Positions 55,257 to 63,758 of a DNA stretch of 64,000 nucleotides are shown here, one piece after another. Position numbers and translations under genes: made by a program. Numbering within the stretch: the first letter of the stretch is position 1; every line of letters begins with the position of its first letter. The DNA is from Deltaproteobacteria bacterium TMED58 (GTDB lineage: Bacteria > Desulfobacterota_D > UBA1144): the NCBI GenBank assembly GCA_002167555.2, contig NHDL02000003.1, positions 75,805 to 139,804 on the forward strand, in the 5' to 3' direction. The notes below the pieces were generated by a model that was not told where the DNA came from, made no database searches, and saw only the letters and a program-made list of their open reading frames with translations.

Positions 55257-56770
55257 TGATTTTATTATCAATTCTTTTTATTCCATTAATTGCAATTGTT
55301 CTTACCAATATTGTTGATAAAAAATCGTTTTACGTTAAAATTTTTCCTCTTCTAGGATCCTTAGCCTGTCTATTATTGATATTTTACTACTCTTCTCATA
55401 ATAACTTATTGGAACTCGTAACCTTTGTTGAATATATTCATCTTTATGACATATTTCCTAAGCTTGGAATTTCAATGTCATTTTCTATATCAAAGATATC
55501 AATAATTCTTTTAATTTTGGCAAATATAACAATATCAACCGCTTTGTTCTCAACTTTTAATATTAATAAACGATTAAATGAAATAAATACCCTAATACTT
55601 GTAATATCAATAGGGATATATGGACTTATTATTGCGGATGACCTATTTGTTTTTTTTCTTTTTTATGAAATAGCTGTTGTTCCTATGTTCTTAATGATAA
55701 CTAATTGGGGTTATGATTTAAAAAGAGAAATATCTGGCCCGTTTAAAAAAATATTATCTAGCCTTTCAGTTGGAACTAAATCCTATGGAGCATACAAAAT
55801 AACTTTATATTTATTAGTAGGATCACTACTAATTTTTTTAGGTTTAGGAATTGTCGGAATAAATGAAGGGACTTTCTCAATTACCGAAATACTTAAAAAC
55901 AAAGATTTTAATAGTGTTTCTGGCTCAGATTTAAAAATTGCATTTTTTCTCCTTGTTTTAGGTTTTGGTTCCCATTCCGCACTTTGGCCTTTACATACTT
56001 GGGCACCAGATGGTCATGGCACTGCACCGACTGCGGGATCTATAATTTTCGCTGGGATACTAATGAAAATTGGTGTTATAGGTTTTATAAAAATCCTTAT
56101 AACAATCTTCAGTGTAACATTTGTTGAATTTTCAAATATATTAATATTTTTAGCTTCAATAAATATAATATATGGCGCATTTACTGCTATGATGCAAGAT
56201 GATTTAAAATACTTAGCTGCTTATGCTTCTTTATCACATATTGGATATATATTTTTAGCACTAGCCATGAATAATGAACTTGGGCTTAGTTCTGCGATAC
56301 TTCAAACAGTGTCCCATGGATTAATTATCTGCTTACTATTCTTTTCTGTTGGACTAATATTTAATCATAAAAAAACGAGATCAATAAAAGAACTTAACTC
56401 ACTTTCTGATAATTCACCTTGGATTTCAAAAATTTTTATCTTTGCTGCTTTTGCTAGTATTGGCTTTCCTTTAACTAGTGGATTTGTTGCAGAATTCCTA
56501 ATTATAAGTAGTATAGCCGAAAGCGGAAACTCTCTTTTAATAGTAATTCCTCTAATTGGAATATTCATTACCACTCTTTATATGTTTAGAACAGTGAAAA
56601 AAATATGTCTCAAGTATGTTGAAGGAGATAAAGAATCCTCTTCTATCTCTTTTGATGAAAAGTTAATCTGTAGCTTTTTAATTATAATAATTATAATTGT
56701 TGGGATAGCTCCCAACTTTTTCCTAAATTTTATAAATGGAGAATCAATCAAGATTTTTCTTGGAATATAA
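55256..56770 (+). CDS. nuoM: NADH-quinone oxidoreductase subunit M, with loop insertion
   Basis: Antiporter-like proton pump of the membrane arm. The 504 residues contain FLFYEIAVVPMFLMI with the essential Glu138, WPLHTWAPDGHGTAPTAGS and HGLIICLLFF. After WGYDLKRE an extra 15-20 residues (about 158-176, GPFKKILSSLSVGTKSYG) enlarge the cytoplasmic loop before helix 6, where many bacterial NuoM proteins are shorter. It precedes nuoN by three bases. Confidence 0.95.
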   Translation: MILLSILFIPLIAIVLTNIVDKKSFYVKIFPLLGSLACLLLIFYYSSHNNLLELVTFVEYIHLYDIFPKLGISMSFSISKISIILLILANITISTALFSTFNINKRLNEINTLILVISIGIYGLIIADDLFVFFLFYEIAVVPMFLMITNWGYDLKREISGPFKKILSSLSVGTKSYGAYKITLYLLVGSLLIFLGLGIVGINEGTFSITEILKNKDFNSVSGSDLKIAFFLLVLGFGSHSALWPLHTWAPDGHGTAPTAGSIIFAGILMKIGVIGFIKILITIFSVTFVEFSNILIFLASINIIYGAFTAMMQDDLKYLAAYASLSHIGYIFLALAMNNELGLSSAILQTVSHGLIICLLFFSVGLIFNHKKTRSIKELNSLSDNSPWISKIFIFAAFASIGFPLTSGFVAEFLIISSIAESGNSLLIVIPLIGIFITTLYMFRTVKKICLKYVEGDKESSSISFDEKLICSFLIIIIIIVGIAPNFFLNFINGESIKIFLGI

Positions 56771-56773
56771 ATC

Positions 56774-58168
56774 ATGGATCAAATTAAATTCTTGCTGCCC
56801 GAAATTACTTTAATTCTTTTATCTTTTGCATTACTTTTTAATTCACTTATTGATCAAATAGATAAAAGAATAACTAATAAAATTCTTTTAATAATCGGTT
56901 CACTGGTCTCAATAATTTTACTACTAAATGAGAACCCTCAAGGTTACTTTTTGAATGATACTTTTGAAAACAATACTTTAACGAATACAATCAAAGTACT
57001 TCTTGTCTCTGGCACGCTTTTAAGCCTTCTCTTGATTTCAAATTCAAAATCTGAGCAATTTAAAAACTTTTTTAATGAATACTGCTTTTTACTTATTCTG
57101 TCACTAGTTGGGGGAATGATTGTAGTATCATCTAGGGAATTCTTAACTATGATAATATCCTTTGAAATACTAAGTATTCCCATATATTTAATTTCGGCTA
57201 TGGGACCTAATTCAAAAAAATCAATTGAAGCTGCAACAAAACTTTTCTTTTTTGGAACACTTTCAACAGTATTCCTAATTTTCTCAGCTGTTCTTTTTTA
57301 TTCAATTAGCGGAAGTACATATATTAATGATATTGCTTGGTCGACAAAAGACTCTGTAATTGTACTAAGCACAATTTTCTTGCTCGTAACGGTAAGCTTT
57401 AAATGTGCACTATACCCTTTTCATTTCTGGGTTTCCGATACTTATGAATCTGCACCGATGAACATTCTTCCTTTCTTAAGCACTATTCCAAAAATTGCTA
57501 TTATTGCATTCGTTTTCTTTTTCTTTCAAAATTTATATAATTTCAACACCAATAACCAGATTATAAATATAATATCAATATTAATAATTGGCTCTATTTC
57601 TTTTGGGTCTATATTAAGTGTGAAACAAAATAATTTATTTAGACTTCTAGCTTACTCAGGAATACCTCACGCTGGAATTTTGATTGCATGTGCGATAAAT
57701 CCTCTCCCAGTCTCATCAGATTTTCTAATCCTATATTTCACTTTTTATATTTTCTCCAATGTGGGTCTTTTTATATGCTTAAATTCCCTTCCTAAAATAA
57801 ATAAAGATTTTACTATCAATGATTTGAGTGGCCTTTATAAAGACTCCTCATTTATAGCAATTTGCTTAACAATTTTCCTTTTATCTCTTGCTGGAGCTCC
57901 TTTATTTGCAGGATTTTGGGGCAAATTTAATGTTGCTTTAATATCATATAAATCTTTCGGCCTCTTTCTACCAATTTTAATCATGGCAAGCGCTGCTGTA
58001 TCTTTCTATTACTATATAAAAATTATTAGATTTATATTTTTAAATAAATCAATTGATCAGACTTATAAATTTAGTACTAATACTATAAATATTTTTCTAA
58101 TAATTATTTGTGTAATTATTACTATGGCTTTAGGAATAAATCCAAACTTAATGACTAAGATTTTTTAA
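56774..58168 (+). CDS. nuoN: NADH-quinone oxidoreductase subunit N
   Basis: Third antiporter-like subunit, 464 residues, about fourteen helices. Signatures are MIISFEILSIPIYLI (key Glu), YPFHFWVSDTYESAPMNI and LLAYSGIPHAGILI. It ends the nuo operon 28 bases before the convergent gltA. No subunit E, F or G gene follows. Confidence 0.95.
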   Translation: MDQIKFLLPEITLILLSFALLFNSLIDQIDKRITNKILLIIGSLVSIILLLNENPQGYFLNDTFENNTLTNTIKVLLVSGTLLSLLLISNSKSEQFKNFFNEYCFLLILSLVGGMIVVSSREFLTMIISFEILSIPIYLISAMGPNSKKSIEAATKLFFFGTLSTVFLIFSAVLFYSISGSTYINDIAWSTKDSVIVLSTIFLLVTVSFKCALYPFHFWVSDTYESAPMNILPFLSTIPKIAIIAFVFFFFQNLYNFNTNNQIINIISILIIGSISFGSILSVKQNNLFRLLAYSGIPHAGILIACAINPLPVSSDFLILYFTFYIFSNVGLFICLNSLPKINKDFTINDLSGLYKDSSFIAICLTIFLLSLAGAPLFAGFWGKFNVALISYKSFGLFLPILIMASAAVSFYYYIKIIRFIFLNKSIDQTYKFSTNTINIFLIIICVIITMALGINPNLMTKIF

Positions 58169-58196
58169 TCTAGGATATTCAACAAAGATTCCAGCA

Positions 58197-59474
58197 CTAT
58201 CTTTTATCTAGTTTTATATAATCTCTAGAATCATAACCAGTATAAACTTGTCTAGGCCTAGCAATCTTTTGATCTTTATCTTCTAAAAGCTCTTTCCATT
58301 GGGCAAGCCAACCTGGTGTCCTACCGATTGTGAACAAGACTGTAAACATATCTTTTGGAATACCCATGCTTTCGTAGATGAGACCCGAATAAAAATCAAC
58401 ATTTGGATACAAATTCCTATCTACAAAGTAATCTTCACTCAGTGCAATTGATTCAAGCTCAAGGGCTATATCTAATAGAGGATTTGTACCAGTGACACTA
58501 AAAACTTTATCTGCAGCTTCTTTTAAATATTTAGCTCTTGGGTCATATGCTTTGTAAACTCTATGACCAAAGCCCATTAATTTAACTTCTTTCTTTTTGA
58601 CCTTTTGAATAAATGCGGGAATATTGTCAACTGAGCCTATCTCAGTTAGCATTTGAAGAACAGCTTCATTGGCACCACCATGAAGGGGGCCGTACAAAGC
58701 AGCAGTTGCCGCTGAAACAGCTGAAAAAGGATCTGGCTCAGAACTCCCAACATTCCTCATAACACTTGCACTACAATTTTGCTCATGATCAGCATGCAAA
58801 ATTAACAATGTATCCATAGCGCTGACCAAATCAGGATGCATCTTTTTCTCATCCCCATGAAACATCATATTCAAAAAATTTTCAGCGTAATCTAAGGAAT
58901 CATCAGGATTAATAAAGTCAAGACCTTGTGAGTGCCTATAAAAATTAGCTGCAAGTATTGGAACCTGTGCAATCAGACGACACATACTTCTATAATTCTC
59001 ATCTGCGTCATCAATATTTTTTGATTCAGGGTAAAAAGTTGATAATGCTGCTTCAAGGCTAGTTAGAGCGCCCATTGCATGAGAATTCTGTGGAAATGCT
59101 TTAATTATATTATTAATATCTGCTGGAACACTATTATGTTCTTTAACATCTGCAATCCACTTCTTTAATTCCTCGTTATTAGGCAATTCACCATCAATTA
59201 ATAGCTTTGAGACCTCCAATTGGCTACTACTTTCAGCTAATTGCTCAATAGGATATCCTCTATATCGTAATATTCCTTCATCTCCATCTATATAAGTAAC
59301 GCTGCTTCTGCAAGATGCAGTATTTTCAAAAGATGGGTCGTAACTCATCATTCCAAATTCATCTTCATTTACCTTAATTTGTCGCAAATCTTTTGCTCTT
59401 ATATTTCCGTCATGTATTTCAATCTTATACTCTTTATTAGTTCTACTATCATTTATAGTTAATATCTCAGACAA
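58197..59474 (-). CDS. gltA: Citrate synthase (TTG start)
   Basis: Condenses oxaloacetate and acetyl-CoA at the entry of the TCA cycle. The 425 residues are the length of type II, NADH-sensitive-type synthases. Seen are RYRGYPIEQLA, HADHEQNCSASVMR, GPLHGGANEAVL (catalytic His), GFGHRVYKAYDPRAK (catalytic His) and NVDFYSG (catalytic Asp). The start is TTG at 59474 because a perfect AGGAGG lies six bases upstream, and the nearer ATG is in another frame. It is separated from the upstream RNase gene by 122 bases holding a promoter. Confidence 0.97.
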   Translation of the reverse strand: MSEILTINDSRTNKEYKIEIHDGNIRAKDLRQIKVNEDEFGMMSYDPSFENTASCRSSVTYIDGDEGILRYRGYPIEQLAESSSQLEVSKLLIDGELPNNEELKKWIADVKEHNSVPADINNIIKAFPQNSHAMGALTSLEAALSTFYPESKNIDDADENYRSMCRLIAQVPILAANFYRHSQGLDFINPDDSLDYAENFLNMMFHGDEKKMHPDLVSAMDTLLILHADHEQNCSASVMRNVGSSEPDPFSAVSAATAALYGPLHGGANEAVLQMLTEIGSVDNIPAFIQKVKKKEVKLMGFGHRVYKAYDPRAKYLKEAADKVFSVTGTNPLLDIALELESIALSEDYFVDRNLYPNVDFYSGLIYESMGIPKDMFTVLFTIGRTPGWLAQWKELLEDKDQKIARPRQVYTGYDSRDYIKLDKR

Positions 59475-59540
59475 AACATGCCTCCTAGATGTTCACCTTA
59501 ATTAATTTAAAAAATATTTTGCGGTGAATAATAAGTAGTT

Positions 59541-59546
59541 ATTATA
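59541..59546 (-). promoter_or_regulatory. Predicted -10 element of gltA
   Basis: A perfect TATAAT on the minus strand in the 122-base gap upstream of gltA, with a T-rich -35 region. It would give a leader of about 60 bases ending in AGGAGG. The remainder of this gap (59475-59596) shows no other feature I can name. Confidence 0.45.
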
Positions 59547-59596
59547 CACAAAATAGACAATGAAAAAAAGATTAAGAAGCCTCTGAACTTAAAATT

Positions 59597-61516
59597 TTAG
59601 TCTTTTAAATTAATAAGCTGTAGATTTTGATAATCTATGTCATCGAAATATAGTTGAATAAAATCGTCTTTTTCGTATGAATTTTTACAATTTACCCTAT
59701 CTACACTATCAAAAAAATTGAATTTATTAAAAAAAATAATATATTTATCTTTTAATTTTGCATAAATATATCCTGAAATCTCATTATGATTTTCCTGAGA
59801 TAAATATTTTAGAGCCCATAATTTATAAACTTTTTTTGACTTATCTTTAACGGATGAAAGCTTGGGTAGTACAATAGATAAATGCTTATCAAGGTCATCC
59901 TTGGTAAATAGAATTTCGTTTTTTTGAAGAAAGAATGAAATTTGCCTCATATTAATTGAGTCTAAATATCTACGTACAGGGGATGTAATCTGTAAATATG
60001 AGTCTAAACCTAGGCCACTATGCTTTTCAACTTGAGATGAAATCTCGACTGGTGAGACTTTCCTGTGGAAACAAAAAGGAGGATTGTCATCTATAATTGA
60101 AATTTCAAGATTATCTGATTTTTTCTGAGATCTGAATATAGCGGGTACTGAATTCTCAATAAAAAATTTTGAGAAATAAAAATTTGCTAATATCATAAGT
60201 TCTGAAACGATTCTTCTAGAATTTATTTGAGGTAGTTCATTAATAATAATATTATTTTTATTATTTAGTTTAATATTAATTTCTTGATTAAAAAACTTAA
60301 AATCTGCATTTTTTAATCTTTTATTATTTAAAATTTCAGTAAAACTATCAAGGAACTCGTAATTTAAATTATCTGGAATTAAAGATTGAAACCTTGAGTA
60401 GGTATAGTTCTCTTTAACTTTAATAATGCTTTCCTCAATTTCATGAGATATTATTTCAAAGTTTTCAATTTTGAAGTTAATGGATAAAACGGGTCTCAAT
60501 TTACCTGATACTAAAGAAATACTTTCAATCATTTTCTTGCTATATAAATCAAAATTTCCTGAGGGTACATATATCGTATTAATTATTTCTTTTGCTTTCT
60601 CGGTAAAAATAGAATTGTCTAGGAAAAAGGAACTAAAATTAGTTATATGCACAGACAATAAATAGACATCCCCTTCCCTTTTAATAGTGAATGCATCATC
60701 AAAGTCATATGTCTCTTCATCATCTATAGTAAAAGCCTCTAAAAAACTTTTTGATTCTAAATCTTTAGAGGCATTATCTTTTATCTGAGAATCTGAATAA
60801 GGAAAATCATTATCTAAATTTAGCAAACTATATAATGGCTCAAAATTTTTATTAAATACACCAAATGATTTTAAAAGTGATAAAATTTCAAAGTAGTTAT
60901 TTGCGCCTAGGGCATACTTGACGGACTCTATAAAAGTCCTAGAATACTTCTTTTCACCAGCTAGATAGTTAATAATCTGAGTTATTTGTTCATTATATTT
61001 GGCCCAATCAACATTATCTGAATTATGATTATCATTCAGCGCTCTAATAAAGTCTTTGGATAAATTCGCTTTTTGCTTCTTTATATCCAAATTATTCAAA
61101 ATTTTTGATACTATATCCTTGGGGTTTAAATAAACTTTGTCCTTATCTACAACTTTATAATATGTGAAATCGCTATTAAAAGATTCTAGGAAAATATTTA
61201 AATGATCATAATTTTTAATATCATAATAATCAATTGCAGAGATTATAAAGTCCTCAATTGATAATATATTATATTTTTTAATTAAAAATGACCAAAAGTC
61301 TTCATGCGAAAATTGTATTTCTAATTTATCAACCTTTTTATCTTCTAGTTTAATTTCATCGAGTACAATATCTTTGGCTGGTACTTCGTAGGAGTTATCT
61401 TGTTTATATTTGAAAATAATCAACTTTCTTTTTTTCTTATCGAAAGATATTTTTTTTACAAGAAAAATTCTTGAATTATCTTCAATCAATATTGAGTATT
61501 CGGACATAGAAATCAT
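59597..61516 (-). CDS. RNase II/RNB-family exoribonuclease, divergent
   Basis: Processive 3'-5' exoribonuclease family. The 639 residues match RNase II length. The central RNB domain has the acidic metal cluster in DDEETYDFDDAF (about 265-276) and the terminal catalytic-region motif SPVRRYLDSINMRQI. The N-terminal cold-shock-like domains and the C-terminal S1 domain are hard to recognise, and many positions are Lys/Asn/Ile-drifted, so it appears to evolve fast. The ATG overlaps the pyrG stop (TAATG). RNase R is less likely because of the length. Confidence 0.85.
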   Translation of the reverse strand: MISMSEYSILIEDNSRIFLVKKISFDKKKRKLIIFKYKQDNSYEVPAKDIVLDEIKLEDKKVDKLEIQFSHEDFWSFLIKKYNILSIEDFIISAIDYYDIKNYDHLNIFLESFNSDFTYYKVVDKDKVYLNPKDIVSKILNNLDIKKQKANLSKDFIRALNDNHNSDNVDWAKYNEQITQIINYLAGEKKYSRTFIESVKYALGANNYFEILSLLKSFGVFNKNFEPLYSLLNLDNDFPYSDSQIKDNASKDLESKSFLEAFTIDDEETYDFDDAFTIKREGDVYLLSVHITNFSSFFLDNSIFTEKAKEIINTIYVPSGNFDLYSKKMIESISLVSGKLRPVLSINFKIENFEIISHEIEESIIKVKENYTYSRFQSLIPDNLNYEFLDSFTEILNNKRLKNADFKFFNQEINIKLNNKNNIIINELPQINSRRIVSELMILANFYFSKFFIENSVPAIFRSQKKSDNLEISIIDDNPPFCFHRKVSPVEISSQVEKHSGLGLDSYLQITSPVRRYLDSINMRQISFFLQKNEILFTKDDLDKHLSIVLPKLSSVKDKSKKVYKLWALKYLSQENHNEISGYIYAKLKDKYIIFFNKFNFFDSVDRVNCKNSYEKDDFIQLYFDDIDYQNLQLINLKD

Positions 61517-63120
61517 TAAGACTTTTTAGAGGAAGCTTTTATAAAATTCAAAAATAACGGATGCGGCTGAAACGGCTTAGATTTAAACTCAGGATGAAAT
61601 TGACAAGCAACAAACCAAGGGTGCTCTTTAATTTCTATTGTTTCTGCAAGCTTACCGTCAGGTGAAAGCCCACTTAGAATTAGCCCCTTTTTAGATAAAA
61701 TATTATGGTATTTAGGGTTAACTTCATATCTATGCCTATGTCTCTCAATAATTTTAGTTTTTCTATATGCTTCGGCAACTTTAGTTGACTTCTTAATTTC
61801 ACAGGGATAGTCTCCAAGTCTCATATTCCCCCCTTTAGAATCAAGATTTTTTTGGTCTTCCATAATATCTATAACAAAATCTTTAATTTTTCTTCCGGAT
61901 TCTCTAGAGTTAGCATTTTTTAAATCACAAACATTTCTAGCATACTCTACAACAGCCATTTGAAGTCCTAAACATATGCCAAAAAAAGGAATATTTTTCT
62001 CTCTTGCATATTTGATTGCAGAAATCTTGCCTTCAAAACCTCTATTCCCAAATCCACCTGGAACCAGAATTCCGTCACAATCAGAAAGAAGATTTTTTGG
62101 TGTTTCCTTTTGCAAATCTTCAGAATCAATATAATTAATCTTAAGCTTTACATTATTATGAAAAGAGGCGTGATAAAGCGCCTCATGAAGGCTTTTATAT
62201 GCATCTTTTAAATCTATATATTTTCCAACTACGCCAATAGTAACTTCTTTCTTTAATTTCTTAATCTTTGAAACTATATTTTCCCACTTGGAAAAATCTG
62301 GCTCTTTAGTCCAGATTTTAAGATTTTCTAGGATGATGTCATCCAGCCCCTCTTTATGAAGAACAAGAGGTATTTCGTATATTATATCAACATCTTTTGC
62401 TGTGATAACTGACTCCACATTTAAATTACAAAAAAGCGCTATCTTCTTCTTGATATCATTAGATAAAAACCTATCTGTTCTACAAAGTAAAATATCTGGC
62501 TGAATTCCTATTTGAAGAAGATCCTTAACACTATGCTGAGTAGGCTTTGTTTTTAATTCACCTGCAGCTGTTAAATATGGAACATAAGTCAAATGAATGA
62601 ATATTGCATTTTCCCTACCGAGCTGGGACCTAATTTGTCTTATTGATTCTAGAAAAGGTAGGCTCTCTATGTCGCCAACTGTTCCACCAATCTCAACTAT
62701 AGAGACATCCTGTTTTTGCTTCAATGAATAAATTCTTTTTATTATCTCGTCTGTTATATGAGGTATAACCTGAACTGTTTGACCTAAATACTCTCCCTTC
62801 CTTTCCTGAGAAATTACTTCGTCATAAACCCTACCGCTTGTCACATTATTTTCTTGAGAAAAGGATGCATTAGTAAACCTTTCATAGTGCCCCAGGTCTA
62901 AATCGGTTTCAGCTCCATCGTTTGTAACAAAAACTTCTCCATGTTGGTATGGGTTCATAGTTCCTGGATCAATATTAAGGTATGGATCAAGCTTTTGCAG
63001 CGAAACTCTCATTCCACGTGCTTCCAGCAAGGCACCAATACATGCACTAGCCAGACCCTTTCCAAGAGAAGACATTACTCCTCCTGTTACAAATATATAT
63101 TTCGTTACTTTCTTACGCAT
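61516..63120 (-). CDS. pyrG: CTP synthase
   Basis: Aminates UTP to CTP with glutamine. From the ATG at 63120 there are 534 residues, starting MRKKVTKYIFVTGGVMSSLGKG. The synthase domain has the P-loop GGVMSSLGKGLASA, and the C-terminal class I amidotransferase has Cys in FGICLGLQMAVVE and the His-Glu pair in QFHPEFKSKP. An upstream start (63153) would lie within the promoter and inverted repeat and is rejected. It follows rdgB by 43 bases. Confidence 0.97.
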   Translation of the reverse strand: MRKKVTKYIFVTGGVMSSLGKGLASACIGALLEARGMRVSLQKLDPYLNIDPGTMNPYQHGEVFVTNDGAETDLDLGHYERFTNASFSQENNVTSGRVYDEVISQERKGEYLGQTVQVIPHITDEIIKRIYSLKQKQDVSIVEIGGTVGDIESLPFLESIRQIRSQLGRENAIFIHLTYVPYLTAAGELKTKPTQHSVKDLLQIGIQPDILLCRTDRFLSNDIKKKIALFCNLNVESVITAKDVDIIYEIPLVLHKEGLDDIILENLKIWTKEPDFSKWENIVSKIKKLKKEVTIGVVGKYIDLKDAYKSLHEALYHASFHNNVKLKINYIDSEDLQKETPKNLLSDCDGILVPGGFGNRGFEGKISAIKYAREKNIPFFGICLGLQMAVVEYARNVCDLKNANSRESGRKIKDFVIDIMEDQKNLDSKGGNMRLGDYPCEIKKSTKVAEAYRKTKIIERHRHRYEVNPKYHNILSKKGLILSGLSPDGKLAETIEIKEHPWFVACQFHPEFKSKPFQPHPLFLNFIKASSKKS

Positions 63121-63133
63121 AGGACTTAATCTT

Positions 63134-63162
63134 ATAATATTGAAAGTTTTCAATATTTACAA
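63134..63162 (-). promoter_or_regulatory. pyrG promoter with perfect inverted repeat in its spacer (candidate operator)
   Basis: On the minus strand TTGTAA (63157-63162), 17 bases, TATTAT (63134-63139), then 13 bases to the pyrG ATG. A perfect 10-base inverted repeat, AATATTGAAA (63136-63145) and TTTCAATATT (63148-63157), separated by two bases, fills the spacer. No T-tract follows, so it is not an intrinsic terminator. The position is that of a repressor operator; the regulator is unknown. Confidence 0.5.
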
Positions 63163-63163
63163 A

Positions 63164-63745
63164 TTAAATATTTATTCTTTTCATTAAATTCCTTATAGCC
63201 TCATATCTATGACTTATTAAATTTTTTTCCACCTGAGATAACTCTGCGAGAGTCTTTCCAAATTTTGTAACATAAAATATAGGATCATACCCGAACCCAG
63301 AGATTCCTCTTCTCTCAGTAATAATTTCACCTGCACATTCTCCTTGGCTTATAATGATATCCTCTCTAGTTAAAGGGTTAAAATAAGCAATAGTGCAAAC
63401 AAATTTACCTTTCCTATTTTGTGAGTTTCCCAATTCTAATAAGAGTTTTTCTATATTGCTATCATCAGATGCATTTACCCCTGAATATCTTGCGGAATGC
63501 ACACCAGGTCTCCCACCGAGTTCTTCTACTTCTAATCCAGAATCATCAGTAATAATTGGTATTGGAGATTTATCTTTTAAATAATTAAGCTTTAAAAGGG
63601 CATTCTCTTCATAAGTTAAGCCAGTTTCGTCAACATCAAGTGTTAATTTTAAATCAGATATAGGTATTGGGTCAAAATGAGGTTGCAGAAGGGCTTTATA
63701 CTCTGCAATTTTGCCAAGATTGCTAGTTCCTACTAATATTTTCAT
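63164..63745 (-). CDS. rdgB: XTP/dITP pyrophosphatase (RdgB/HAM1)
   Basis: Removes non-canonical purine nucleotides (XTP, ITP, dITP) from the pool. The 193 residues show the family start TSNLGKIAEYKALL, DDSGLEVEELGGRPGVHSARYSG, GFGYDPIF and the C-terminal HRYEAIRNLMKRI. AAGGA lies five bases before the ATG, inside the 13 bases that separate it from the mature tmRNA end, so the gene is probably read from the ssrA transcript. Confidence 0.96.
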   Translation of the reverse strand: MKILVGTSNLGKIAEYKALLQPHFDPIPISDLKLTLDVDETGLTYEENALLKLNYLKDKSPIPIITDDSGLEVEELGGRPGVHSARYSGVNASDDSNIEKLLLELGNSQNRKGKFVCTIAYFNPLTREDIIISQGECAGEIITERRGISGFGYDPIFYVTKFGKTLAELSQVEKNLISHRYEAIRNLMKRINI

Positions 63746-63758
63746 TTTAATCCTTCAT

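Noticed and set aside
63121-63153. Longer N-terminus for pyrG
   Set aside because: It would place promoter and inverted repeat inside the coding region, and CTP synthases start near MRKKVTKYIFVTGG.
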